Positions 44,049-51,405 are shown, counted from the stretch's first letter. The stretch: DNA of 64,000 nt from Pseudomonadota bacterium (GCA_018902755.1 JAHIQI010000051.1:38477-102476); one strand, 5' to 3'. Notes: a model not told the origin generated them from the letters alone. A program made the numbers and translations.

Positions 44049-44165
44049 AAATTTCTCCGTGGAGCTTAATTTATTTATTTCTATATTATGATATTTATAT
44101 ATGCAACTAAAATTATATAGTAACTATTACCTAGTGATATATTCCGATTAATAACTATTCTGAGA
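44049..44165 (-). promoter_or_regulatory. AT-rich promoter/operator region of the ArsR-DsrE2 unit
   Basis: About 110 bp of unusually AT-rich sequence. TATTACCTA (44125-44133) and TAATAACTATT (44149-44159) occur here, and both recur, the first as reverse complement, in the promoter before the MvhD-like gene (53951-53967). This suggests a shared operator. Confidence 0.45.
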
Positions 44166-44177
44166 CAAGATCGCCGC

Positions 44178-44804
44178 TCAGAGCAAGCGGCCTCCGCTGC
44201 GGGCGGTGTCCACCAGGTTTTTCAGCTGGGGATAAGGTTGGGCCCCCACCAAAAGACGCCCCCCGGCCAGGAAAGAAGGCACCGCGCTGATGCCCACCTT
44301 ACGGCTGTAGGCCCAGTCGGCGTCCACCGCCGGGGCGTAGCGCCCCGACTCCACCGCCTCCATGGCTTGGTAAGGCTCCAGGCCCACCTTGGCGGCCTCC
44401 CGGGTCAGCACCGCCAGGTCGTAGATGTTCTGGCCCTCGGCGAAATAGGCGTGGAACATGGCGTTGTGAAAGGCCTCGCCCTTGCCCTGCTCCTCGGCCC
44501 ACTTGCCCAGTTCCTGGGCCCGGCGGCTGTTGAAGGTCATGGTGCGCATGCCCCAGGCCAGGCCCTCGTCCCTGGCCACGCCCGCCAGGCGGGCCAGCAT
44601 GGCCGGGATGTCCATGCCCCGGCCCTCGAAGAGCTTCTCCAGGGTGTTGCCCTGGGGCGGGGTTTCCGGGTGCAGGGGAAAGGCGATCCACTTGATGGCG
44701 ACGTTCTCTTCGGCGACCAGCTTTTCTATACGCCCGGTACAGAAGTAGCACCAGGGTCAGATGTAGTCGCTGAAAACCTCGATGGTCAGGGGGGCGTCGG
44801 GCAT
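44178..44804 (-). CDS. Selenocysteine-containing DsbA/FrnE-like oxidoreductase (in-frame UGA)
   Basis: Read from ATG 44804 (GGGAGA just upstream) the frame is MPDAPLTIEVFSDYI, then UGA at 44759-44757, then PWCYFCTGRIEKL and on to the stop at 44178: 208 residues with the UGA read as Sec. FrnE/DsbA-family proteins have SDxxCPWC at exactly this place, so UGA replaces the first, nucleophilic Cys to give U16-P-W-C19. The rest is intact, including the conserved KVGISAVPSFLAGGRLLVGAQP C-terminal block with the cis-proline. A hairpin just after the UGA (44733-44756) could be the SECIS element. Without recoding the product would be a 15-residue peptide. It is probably a thiol-disulfide isomerase/oxidoreductase. 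Confidence 0.88.
44733..44756 (-). promoter_or_regulatory. Putative bacterial SECIS hairpin
   Basis: Directly after the UGA, CCC-U-GGU can pair with ACC-GGG (six pairs with one bulged U) around an 11-nt loop containing G and U residues. Position and size suit a bacterial SECIS, though the fold was judged by eye only. Confidence 0.5.
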
Positions 44805-44908
44805 GGCTTCTCCCTATAGGCAAAAGGCTTACTAATAGGTTATCGCAACAATCTGAATTGGGCAAAAGGGAGCGGCCATAAAATCCCGGCCAGGAATCTT
44901 TTCACTTG

Positions 44909-44933
44909 CTATATTCTAGAATCTAGAATATAG
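44909..44933 (+). promoter_or_regulatory. Perfect 25-bp palindrome before the HTH/nucleotidyltransferase pair
   Basis: CTATATTCTAGA-A-TCTAGAATATAG: two 12-bp arms around a central A, ending 8 bp before the regulator's ATG and covering the spot where a ribosome binding site would be. It is a strong candidate autoregulatory operator. Confidence 0.8.
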
Positions 44934-44941
44934 AACAATAC

Positions 44942-45454
44942 ATGTTGTTACCCCAAGACATATTGGTGCTGCTAAAGCTGGCGGTGAACCCCAGCAGAGA
45001 ATGGACCTATGCAGGGCTGGCCCATGACCTAGGCCTGAGCCCTTCTCAGGTGCACTCCGCCTTGAAACGTGCCGAACGCTCGGGGCTATTCTCTCGGGAA
45101 CTGCGCCGTCCTCTGCTGGACAACCTGGAAGAATTCCTGCTGCACGGGGTGCGCTACGCCTATCCCCCGGAGATAGGCGGCATCACCCGTGGGGTGCCCA
45201 CTGCAGGCAGCCACCCGGTTTTTCAGGAAGAATTTTCTTTCAGCCCGCAGGAGAATTACGTTTGGCCCTACGCTGAAGGGACGCAAAGGGGTATGAGCCT
45301 TTCGCCCCTTTACAAATCCGCCCCCCAGGCTGCCAACAAAGATCCTTTGCTTTACACCGCCATGGCCCTGGTGGACGCCCTGCGGCTGGGAAGCAAGCGG
45401 GAAATGGATTTTGCCAAGCGAAGGCTGAAAGAGTTGTTGAAGGAAAATGCGTAA
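44942..45454 (+). CDS. Winged-helix regulator, probable antitoxin/AbiEi-like partner
   Basis: 170 aa with an N-terminal HTH: WTYAGLAHDLGLSPSQVHSALKRAERSGL (about residues 21-49), followed by a basic RRPLLDNLEEFLLHGVRYAYP segment and a C-terminal helical part. No ribosome binding site is visible; the palindromic operator occupies that position. It overlaps the nucleotidyltransferase gene by eight bases. The arrangement (DNA-binding protein plus AbiEii-type nucleotidyltransferase) resembles type IV AbiE toxin-antitoxin pairs, but the protein is not a clear AbiEi homologue. Confidence 0.75.
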   Translation: MLLPQDILVLLKLAVNPSREWTYAGLAHDLGLSPSQVHSALKRAERSGLFSRELRRPLLDNLEEFLLHGVRYAYPPEIGGITRGVPTAGSHPVFQEEFSFSPQENYVWPYAEGTQRGMSLSPLYKSAPQAANKDPLLYTAMALVDALRLGSKREMDFAKRRLKELLKENA

Positions 45455-45992
45455 CGAGTTGTCCGAAAACCTGGGCCAAATGCTCTTAGTGGCCCGTCGT
45501 TTAGGCGAGTTACGCAAGGATATGGTCTTCGTGGGTGGTTCGGTGCTGGAGCTGCTCATCAGCGACCCGGCCCAGCCGCCGGTGCGCCCCACCCTGGACG
45601 TTGATCTGGTGGTGGGAGCGAGCAGTTGGAGCGAGTTCACCCGGCAACAGGACAAGCTACGGGATCTGGGATTCCGCGAAGATCCCAACGGCCCCATATG
45701 TCGGTGGAATATTGATGGCATCGCGGTGGACCTGATGCCCGCCGAGGAAGGTGTTCAGGGCTACATAACCAATCGCTGGTACGCCGCCGCCATGCGCACG
45801 GCGCAGGTGATCGAGTTGGCTGGTCTGGAAATAAAAGTGATCTCCGCCCCCTGCTTCCTGGCCACCAAGCTGGAGGCCTTTGACGGCCGGGGGGAGCGGG
45901 ATTTCATGGCCAGCCATGATCTGGAGGATCTGGTGGCCGTGGTGGATGGTCGAGAAGAACTGGCGGAGGAGGTGGCCCGCAGCGAGAGTTGA
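45447..45992 (+). CDS. AbiEii/DUF1814-like nucleotidyltransferase, frameshifted at the 3' end
   Basis: 181 aa before a TGA at 45990. The nucleotidyltransferase core is VFVGGSVLELLISD (glycine-serine motif) with the metal-binding aspartates in RPTLDVDLVV; ICRWNIDGIAVDLMP supplies a further acid, and FLATKLEAFDGRGERDF and HDLEDLVAVVDGR are typical AbiEii-like blocks. Homologues as I recall them continue with 'YLAEEFRALL...FLDALPGHLP', and just such a segment exists in the +1 frame from 45988 to 46146. So the gene is disrupted, or requires a +1 shift, near 45987-45990. Confidence 0.75.
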   Translation: MRNELSENLGQMLLVARRLGELRKDMVFVGGSVLELLISDPAQPPVRPTLDVDLVVGASSWSEFTRQQDKLRDLGFREDPNGPICRWNIDGIAVDLMPAEEGVQGYITNRWYAAAMRTAQVIELAGLEIKVISAPCFLATKLEAFDGRGERDFMASHDLEDLVAVVDGREELAEEVARSES

Positions 45993-46146
45993 GTTGCGGG
46001 AGTACCTGGCCGTGCGTTTGCGGCAGTTGCTGGACGACCGAGAATTTATAGACGCCCTGCCCGGCCATCTCCCTGGCGATCCAGCCGGTCAGGCCCGCCT
46101 GCCCTTGGTTTTGGAGCGGCTGGGACGGATGGCCGCCCCAGCCTGA
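45988..46146 (+). pseudogene. Out-of-frame C-terminal part of the nucleotidyltransferase
   Basis: In the +1 frame the sequence reads ELREYLAVRLRQLLDD, then REFIDALPGHLPGDPAGQAR, then LPLVLERLGRMAAPA, a family-typical tail. Removing one T near AGTTGAG (45987-45993) restores a single frame of about 232 aa. Confidence 0.65.
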
Positions 46147-46152
46147 CCCGAT

Positions 46153-46797
46153 CTAATATCCCAAGTCCTCGCCCACCAGAATCACATGGATGCGGTTCGG
46201 CACCATGGAGCCCTCGATGATGCTCCAGAAGTTACAGATGCGTTTGGGCGCGCGGCAGTCGGCGCACAGGCCGTTTTTGTTGCAGGGGGTGTCCAAGTTG
46301 AGGCGCATGGCGTTCACCGGCGCGGCGTAGTTTTTGACCCTGGCCTTGGCGCTCTCCAGGTCCGGGGCCACCTTGTTCATGCCCACCACCAGGACCACCT
46401 TTTTCGGGCCGAAGGCCATGGCCGCCACCCGGTTGCCCATGCCGTCCAGGTTCACCAGGCGGCCGTCCAGGGTGATGGCGTTGCTGGAGGCGAGCATCAG
46501 GTCGGCGGTTAGGCCCTGGCGGCGGATGGCGATGCTCTCTTCCGGGGCCAGTCCCGGCTTGTAGGGGTTGAAGACCGTGACCCCTTCCATGGCCTCGATC
46601 TTTTCCCAAAGGCCCATCTCCACGGTGCTGCAGGAGCCGCCCCGTAAAACGCTGCCCCCGGCGGGGATCATCGCCAGAATCTGCTCCTTGGCCTGGGCCG
46701 CGTCGGCGGCGTAGGAGCCGGCCATGCGCCTTTTCTCCAGCCAGGCGATGATGCCCTGGGCCACGGTCTCATTCCACTTTTGCTGATGGGCGTCCAC
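46153..46797 (-). CDS. LUD-domain (LutC/YkgG-like) protein
   Basis: 214 aa. The LUD fold of lactate-utilisation proteins is shown by GSVLRGGSCSTVEMGLWEKI, LTADLMLASSNAITLDGRLVNLDGMGNRVAAM and VVLVVGMNKVAPD. Cysteines in CNKNGLCADCRAPKRIC near the C-terminus (C-x6-C-x2-C-x6-C) could bind an iron-sulfur cluster or zinc. It stands alone without LutA or LutB, so a lactate role is uncertain. A DsrE-family gene lies upstream on the same strand. Confidence 0.9.
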   Translation of the reverse strand: MDAHQQKWNETVAQGIIAWLEKRRMAGSYAADAAQAKEQILAMIPAGGSVLRGGSCSTVEMGLWEKIEAMEGVTVFNPYKPGLAPEESIAIRRQGLTADLMLASSNAITLDGRLVNLDGMGNRVAAMAFGPKKVVLVVGMNKVAPDLESAKARVKNYAAPVNAMRLNLDTPCNKNGLCADCRAPKRICNFWSIIEGSMVPNRIHVILVGEDLGY

Positions 46798-46843
46798 GTT
46801 CTTCCTCCATATGCTTGGATCAAATTACGACGAAGCCGAGTTG

Positions 46844-47191
46844 CTAAAAGGTTAGTACTTTTAACCCGGCCTGCAAATACTCGGTCAAAGGCTTACCCAT
46901 GTAGATCACCTTGATGCCCAGTTCCTCCAGGCGGGGAGCCACGCCGTACCTGTCGGCGCAGGCCCGGCAGGCCAGAAGCTCCACCCCGGCCTGCTTCATC
47001 TCCTCCAGTTCGGCCTGCAACTCGGCGTCCTCGGCGATGAGCAAGGCCGAGGGCCCCCACACCACCAGGCGCACCGCGGGCCACCATCCCTGGAGGCGCG
47101 CGTTCTTGGCGTACATGAAGACCATGTTTTTGGCCACCTCGCGGTCGCGGGAGGTCCAGATGATAACCAGGGTGTCCGCTGAGTTTTCCAT
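46844..47191 (-). CDS. DsrE-family sulfur-relay-like protein (third)
   Basis: 115 aa from ATG 47191 behind AAGGAGA; the upstream open frame is not used. The DsrE-like strands LVIIWTSRDREVAKNMVFM and LVVWGPSALLIA lead to C75-x2-C78 in LACRACADRYGV. The same C-[KR]-A-C-A-D motif occurs in the DsrE protein at 13237-13599, linking the two as a subfamily apart from DsrE2. It probably acts in persulfide transfer; the LUD gene follows 46 bp downstream. Confidence 0.82.
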   Translation of the reverse strand: MENSADTLVIIWTSRDREVAKNMVFMYAKNARLQGWWPAVRLVVWGPSALLIAEDAELQAELEEMKQAGVELLACRACADRYGVAPRLEELGIKVIYMGKPLTEYLQAGLKVLTF

Positions 47192-47471
47192 GCTCTGCTC
47201 TCCTTGGGGGCGCTGGGCCGGGGCTGATGATTGCTTGGTGGTTTTATTATGCCCCATAACCGGCCTCCCGTGAAAAATCTCCGCGATGCCCGGTCATTGT
47301 GCGAAAAAATTACCCGGCAAATCCAGGCCTTAGGCGATCAGGCTTGCGGGCGGGCATTGCATAACCTACTATATTAATAGAGATTAGAGAATATTATCCT
47401 TCTCCTCCGCACGGTTGGCACGCCCGCTGCAACTTAACCAGGGCAAAGACAACCCTCAAAGGAGGAAAGAC
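47192..47471. promoter_or_regulatory. Divergent promoter region with AT-rich core
   Basis: 280 bp between the DsrE and Gly-rich genes. 47355-47400 is AT-rich (ACCTACTATATTAATAGAG and onward) and likely holds the promoter of the Gly-rich gene; nothing else is recognised. Confidence 0.4.
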
Positions 47472-47810
47472 ATGAGACGCGCAACTACCTTCATCCTGGC
47501 CGCCGGCTTCACCCTTCTTCTGGCCGTGGGCGCCATGGCCTGGGGTGGCGGCATGGGCGGCGGTTACGGCGGCGGCTGGGGCCACATGATGGCTCCCGGT
47601 TACCATATGAACCAAGGCAACGATTACGGCCCCGGCTACCAGGGCCAGGGCTACGGCCCGGCCAACTGCCCCGGCTGGAGCGCCTACCAGGGCGGCAACC
47701 AGGGCCAAGGCTACTACGGCCCCAATCAGGGCCAAGCTCCCAACCAGGGCTACGGCCGAGGCTACCGGCAGGCTCCGGTGGCTCCCCCGGCCGACAACCT
47801 GGAACGTTAG
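47472..47810 (+). CDS. Exported Gly/Gln/Tyr-rich low-complexity protein
   Basis: 112 aa from ATG 47472 behind GGAGGA. The signal peptide ends near AMA-WGGG. The mature protein is a run of GGGMGGGYGGGWGHMM followed by Gly-Gln-Gly-Tyr-Gly repeats. His, Met and a single Cys (ANCPGW) could bind metal. Similar short Gly/Met/His-rich exported proteins occur near metal or periplasmic stress genes. Function unknown; a YHS-domain gene follows. Confidence 0.72.
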   Translation: MRRATTFILAAGFTLLLAVGAMAWGGGMGGGYGGGWGHMMAPGYHMNQGNDYGPGYQGQGYGPANCPGWSAYQGGNQGQGYYGPNQGQAPNQGYGRGYRQAPVAPPADNLER

Positions 47811-47871
47811 TCATATCCCCCGGGGGTCCGGGCTTTCGGGCCTGGGCCCCCACCTCCCCAGGAGGTGAAAC

Positions 47872-48120
47872 ATGCCCCAGATGATACAGCGAACCGAAAC
47901 CTGCCCCATCTGCCGTATGCCGGTGAAGACCGACGGGGCCGAGTACGTGGAAAAGCGCGAGGGGCGGCTCTACTTCTTCTGCGCCCCCGGCTGCCGGGAC
48001 AAGTTCCTGGCCGGGGCCTGCTGTGCCAAGCCCAAGGGCCGCTGGGGCCACTTTTTGGACCGCCTGGCCAAGGCCAACGCCAAGGAATTCGGCACCTCGG
48101 GCCCTTCCTGCTGCAACTGA
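47872..48120 (+). CDS. YHS-like metal-binding domain protein
   Basis: 82 aa with GGAGG 6 bp ahead. CPICRMPVKTD at the N-terminus and YFFCAPGCRDKFLA form the YHS domain's cysteine metal site, and further cysteines (GACCAKP; PSCCN) extend it. It is probably a metal-binding accessory protein. lgt starts 33 bp downstream. Confidence 0.83.
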   Translation: MPQMIQRTETCPICRMPVKTDGAEYVEKREGRLYFFCAPGCRDKFLAGACCAKPKGRWGHFLDRLAKANAKEFGTSGPSCCN

Positions 48121-48153
48121 CCCCAGACCCCAGCCCCGCATAGGAGGCCCCCC

Positions 48154-48927
48154 ATGCACCCCATCTTGTTCAACCTGGGGCCCCTGCCCATCCACACCTA
48201 CGGGGTGCTCCTGGCCCTGGGGGTGTTCCTGGGGCTGATCGCCCTGAGGATCAACGCCCGGCGCCTGGGCCTGGCCCCCGAAGCCGCCCAGAACGAGGCC
48301 CTGTGGCTGGTGCTGGCCGGTCTGGCCGGGGCGCGCCTGGCCTTCGTGCTTTTGGAGCCGGGCCCCCTGCTGGGCAACCTGGGCCGCTTTGCCTTTATCT
48401 GGCAAGGCGGCCTGGTGTTTTACGGCGGTTTGGCCGCCGCCGTGCCCCTGGTCATCTGGCGGGGGCGGGCCCAAGGCTGGGGCGCCGCCGCCTGGGCGGA
48501 TATGTTGGCCCCTTCCCTGGCCCTGGGCCAGGCCCTGGGCCGGGTGGGTTGCTTCTTCTCCGGCGACAGCTACGGCAAGCCCTTTGACGGCCCCTGGGCG
48601 GTGGTGTTCAGCGCCCCCCACTCCCTGGCCCCCACCGGCATACCTCTGCACCCCACCCAGCTCTACACCGCCGGGGCGCTGCTTATCATCTTCGCCCTGC
48701 TGACCTGGCTGCTGCCCCGGCGGCGCTTCGCCGGGCAGGTGGTGCTGGCCTACGGCCTGTTGCACGGCGTGGCCCGCCTGATCGTCGAGCCCTTCCGGGC
48801 CGACTGGCGGGGAGCGGTGGTGGCCGCCGGGCTCACTCCAACCGGGATCTTCGCCCTGGGGCTGGCCGTCTTGTGTATGCTGGGTCTGGTTTGGGGCCTG
48901 CGCCGCAGCGCTGCCCGTACCGCCTGA
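48154..48927 (+). CDS. lgt: Prolipoprotein diacylglyceryl transferase
   Basis: 257-aa inner-membrane enzyme that attaches diacylglyceryl to the lipobox cysteine of lipoproteins. Seven helices are predicted; the start HPILFNLGPLPIHTYGVLLALGV and the signature GRVGCFFSGDSYGKP (family GRxGNFxNxExxG, here with Cys for Asn) and HPTQLYTAGALL are visible. The ATG has AGGAGG just ahead. It ends 1 bp before the convergent kinase gene. Confidence 0.94.
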   Translation: MHPILFNLGPLPIHTYGVLLALGVFLGLIALRINARRLGLAPEAAQNEALWLVLAGLAGARLAFVLLEPGPLLGNLGRFAFIWQGGLVFYGGLAAAVPLVIWRGRAQGWGAAAWADMLAPSLALGQALGRVGCFFSGDSYGKPFDGPWAVVFSAPHSLAPTGIPLHPTQLYTAGALLIIFALLTWLLPRRRFAGQVVLAYGLLHGVARLIVEPFRADWRGAVVAAGLTPTGIFALGLAVLCMLGLVWGLRRSAARTA

Positions 48928-48928
48928 A

Positions 48929-50494
48929 TTAAAACGGCAGGTTCTTGGACTTGAGCGGCCCCGGTGCCCGCTCCCAGGGCATGGCCATGGGGTGCTCGGG
49001 GATGCGCACGTGGAAGTGGGAGCCTTCGCCGGGCTCCGAATCCACGGTTATGGAGCCGCCGTGCTGCTGCACGGTGTCGTTGGCGATGAACAGGCCCAGG
49101 CCGGTGCCCGCCGAGCCCTTGGAGGTGAAGAACAGGGTGAACATGTTCTCCAGGGTCTCGTGGTCCATGCCCTTGCCGTTGTCCACTATGTCGAACACCA
49201 GCACGTCGTCCTCGCGGCTCACCTGAAACAGGATGCGGCGGTGGGGCTTTTCCTCGTCGTCGTCCAGGCAGGCGTCCACCGCGTTTTCCAGGATGTTGAT
49301 CATGGCCGGGTTCAGGGCGTTGGGGTCCACCTCGAAGCGCCCCAGGTCCGGGGCCAGCACCAGCTTGAAGTCCAGGCCGTGCTTTTTGGCGGCGTATTCC
49401 CCGGCCACGGCCACCCCCTTGGCGAACTCGGCCACCTCCACCTGCTCGGTGTCCAGCTCCCGCTCCTTGGCGTAGTACAGGATGTCCAAGACGGTGCGGC
49501 GGATGCGCTCGGTCATGCGCTCCACCAACTCCCAGCCCTTGGACACCCGGTCCATGTCGCCCCGCTCCAGCCCGGCCCGCACCTTGTACATGCCCCCGTC
49601 CAGGGCGGTGAGCAGGCCCTTGACCCCGTGGGAGATGGAGCTGATGACCATGCCCAGGGAGGAGAGGTGGTCCTGGAGCTTGCGGATCTGGGTGATGTCG
49701 GTGGACATCACCATGACCTGGTTTATCTCGCCCTGGGCGTCGCGCAGGGGGGCGGTCCAGGTGAGCACGTTGAAGCGCCGCCCGTCCTGGGCCCTTAGCA
49801 CCTGCTCGTACTGGTGGGACTGGCCGTCCACGAAGGTGTCGGCCACCGGGCAGTCGGGGCAGCCCTCGCAGCGGCCCTGGTACACATCGTGGCAGGTCTT
49901 GCCCACCAGCTCCCCGAACTCCTCCTTGAAGCGCCGGTTGGTGGCGGTGATGGTGAAGTTGTGGTCCAACACCGAGATGTAGCAGGGCACCTCGTCGAAA
50001 AGCTGCTGATATTGTTGCAGGGTGTCGTAAAGCCGGGCCGCCCGGGTGGTCTCCTCGCCCAGGGGGGGCAGGGCCGCGGGCAGGCCTCCGTTGGGTATGT
50101 GGCCCGACAGATAGGCCAGCTTCTTGCGCACCACCAAACGGTCCTGGGCGCGCCTGAGGGCCACCCCCAGGCGGTGGGGGCTCACCGGCTTGATGAGGTA
50201 GTCGCTGGCCCCGAACTCCAGGGCCCGGGCCCCGCGCTCGATTTCGGCCAGATCGGCCAGGAAGATCGTCTCGGTCCAGGGGTGCTCGGCCTTGAAGCGG
50301 CGCACCAGCTCCAGGGCCTCGCCCGTGTCCGAGCCGTCGTCCAGGATGCTGATGGCCGGCTTGTGGCGGAAGGCCAGGTCCAGGGCCTCTTCGGCGTCGG
50401 CGGCGAACAGGGAGATGTGGCCCCAGCCGGAAAGCTGGGCGGCCAACTCCCGGCCCAGCTCCCGGGGCGCGATGAGCAGGATCTTGTCGCCCAT
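48929..50494 (-). CDS. Receiver-PAS-histidine kinase
   Basis: 521 aa, soluble. An N-terminal receiver (about 1-120; acidic ISILDDGSD and KPVSPH lysine loop) precedes a PAS domain (about 165-290) that includes a Cys-rich RCEGCPDCP loop, then a HisKA-like helix pair with SSISHGVKGLLTALDGG and a HATPase (NILENAVDACLDD, DNGKGM, GTGLGLFIAND). The Cys loop may sense redox state or metal (inference). A single-domain response regulator gene lies 20 bp upstream on the same strand, giving a phosphorelay pair. Confidence 0.92.
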   Translation of the reverse strand: MGDKILLIAPRELGRELAAQLSGWGHISLFAADAEEALDLAFRHKPAISILDDGSDTGEALELVRRFKAEHPWTETIFLADLAEIERGARALEFGASDYLIKPVSPHRLGVALRRAQDRLVVRKKLAYLSGHIPNGGLPAALPPLGEETTRAARLYDTLQQYQQLFDEVPCYISVLDHNFTITATNRRFKEEFGELVGKTCHDVYQGRCEGCPDCPVADTFVDGQSHQYEQVLRAQDGRRFNVLTWTAPLRDAQGEINQVMVMSTDITQIRKLQDHLSSLGMVISSISHGVKGLLTALDGGMYKVRAGLERGDMDRVSKGWELVERMTERIRRTVLDILYYAKERELDTEQVEVAEFAKGVAVAGEYAAKKHGLDFKLVLAPDLGRFEVDPNALNPAMINILENAVDACLDDDEEKPHRRILFQVSREDDVLVFDIVDNGKGMDHETLENMFTLFFTSKGSAGTGLGLFIANDTVQQHGGSITVDSEPGEGSHFHVRIPEHPMAMPWERAPGPLKSKNLPF

Positions 50495-50514
50495 GGCGGC
50501 GGCCCCGGCCGGGC

Positions 50515-50880
50515 CTAGGCCTCGCCCAGGGCCTTTGACACGATGGCCGCCAGTTCGGCGGGTTCGAAGGGCTTGGCCACGATGGCCGCCACCTTGTCCG
50601 GGTTAATGGCCCGGTGGGGGGAGTACTGGCCGGATATCACCACGATGGGGATGGATTTGAGGGCCTCGTCCTTGCGGAAGCGCTGGTAAAAGCGGGTGCC
50701 GTGCTCCTCGGGCATCTGCAAATCCAGGGTGATCAGGTCCGGCCGGTGCTGGGCGGCCATGGCCAGGCCCTGCTCGCTGCCGGTGGCCACCAGGGTCTCG
50801 TAGCCCTGGTCCTGGAAGATGTCCTCCAGGTATTCGGCGACGTGCTTTTCGTCCTCGATGATCAGTATTTTCTTGGCCAT
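50515..50880 (-). CDS. Single-domain response regulator
   Basis: 121 aa CheY-like receiver: KKILIIEDEKHVAEYL with the acidic pocket, the phosphorylatable Asp in LITLDLQMPEEHG, the Thr/Ser in IPIVVISGQ and the Lys in VAKPFEP. There is no output domain, so it acts by protein contact or in a phosphorelay with the kinase downstream. Confidence 0.94.
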   Translation of the reverse strand: MAKKILIIEDEKHVAEYLEDIFQDQGYETLVATGSEQGLAMAAQHRPDLITLDLQMPEEHGTRFYQRFRKDEALKSIPIVVISGQYSPHRAINPDKVAAIVAKPFEPAELAAIVSKALGEA

Positions 50881-51023
50881 CTAGACTCCTAATACATGCG
50901 GCCGGGGGAATGACCCGGGGCGCGATCCCCGGCCCCCGCGATCATTAGCCGTTGGGGTTGGAGTTGTCGGCTTATTATCATACCGCATTATAGGCTAATC
51001 ATCTGCTAGGATTTAAGGGCCTT

Positions 51024-51052
51024 AAAAAGGGAGAGGACCGAAGTCCTCTCCC
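51024..51052 (-). terminator. Rho-independent terminator after the HesB-like gene
   Basis: On the minus strand, a perfect 10-bp stem GGGAGAGGAC/GTCCTCTCCC with a stable TTCG loop, followed by TTTTT, about 20 bp past the stop. Confidence 0.95.
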
Positions 51053-51072
51053 TGAGCGCTAACTTTTATGCC

Positions 51073-51405
51073 TTAGCAGGAGCCGCAGCATCCGCTGCCG
51101 CAACTGCCGCCGCCCTCGGGCTGAGGCAGGGGCTTGGAGCTGGAGAGCATGAAGCCCTGCTGCCCATCGTCGGTGAGGTAGTCCAGCTTCATATCACCGA
51201 CCAGCTCGGACAGCTTGCCGTCGATAACGTAGCTCACGCCGTCCACGTCGAACTGATCATCTCCGTCGCGGGCCTGGTCCACGCCCATGGCCAACTGCGA
51301 TCCGCTGCATCCCGACTGCAAGAAAATGCGGATGGGAGGCTCGAGGTTTTTCTCGGCCATCACCGCCTTGAGGGCCTCGCTTGCCGAGGGGGTAACTTCC
51401 ATCAT
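51073..51405 (-). CDS. HesB/IscA-like iron-sulfur protein with Cys-rich tail
   Basis: About 110 aa from ATG 51405 (or 51402), with GAAAGG upstream. VTPSASEALKAVMAE and RIFLQSGCSGSQLAMGVD fit the A-type carrier fold with its first conserved cysteine. The tail GGGSCGSGCCGSC supplies five more cysteines in place of the usual C-G-C-G ending. Deltaproteobacterial HesB-like proteins of this type include selenoproteins; here all positions are Cys and the stop is TAA. A role in Fe-S assembly or redox is likely. Confidence 0.88.
   Translation of the reverse strand: MMEVTPSASEALKAVMAEKNLEPPIRIFLQSGCSGSQLAMGVDQARDGDDQFDVDGVSYVIDGKLSELVGDMKLDYLTDDGQQGFMLSSSKPLPQPEGGGSCGSGCCGSC

Noticed and set aside
45965..45992. 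prfB-like programmed +1 frameshift in the nucleotidyltransferase
   Set aside because: The Shine-Dalgarno-like GGAGGAGG is too far from the shift site and the P-site codon AGU would slip onto GUU poorly; kept only as a weak alternative to mutation or error.
51073..51405. HesB-like gene as a second selenoprotein
   Set aside because: All expected redox positions are Cys codons and the gene ends in TAA; no in-frame TGA extension was found.
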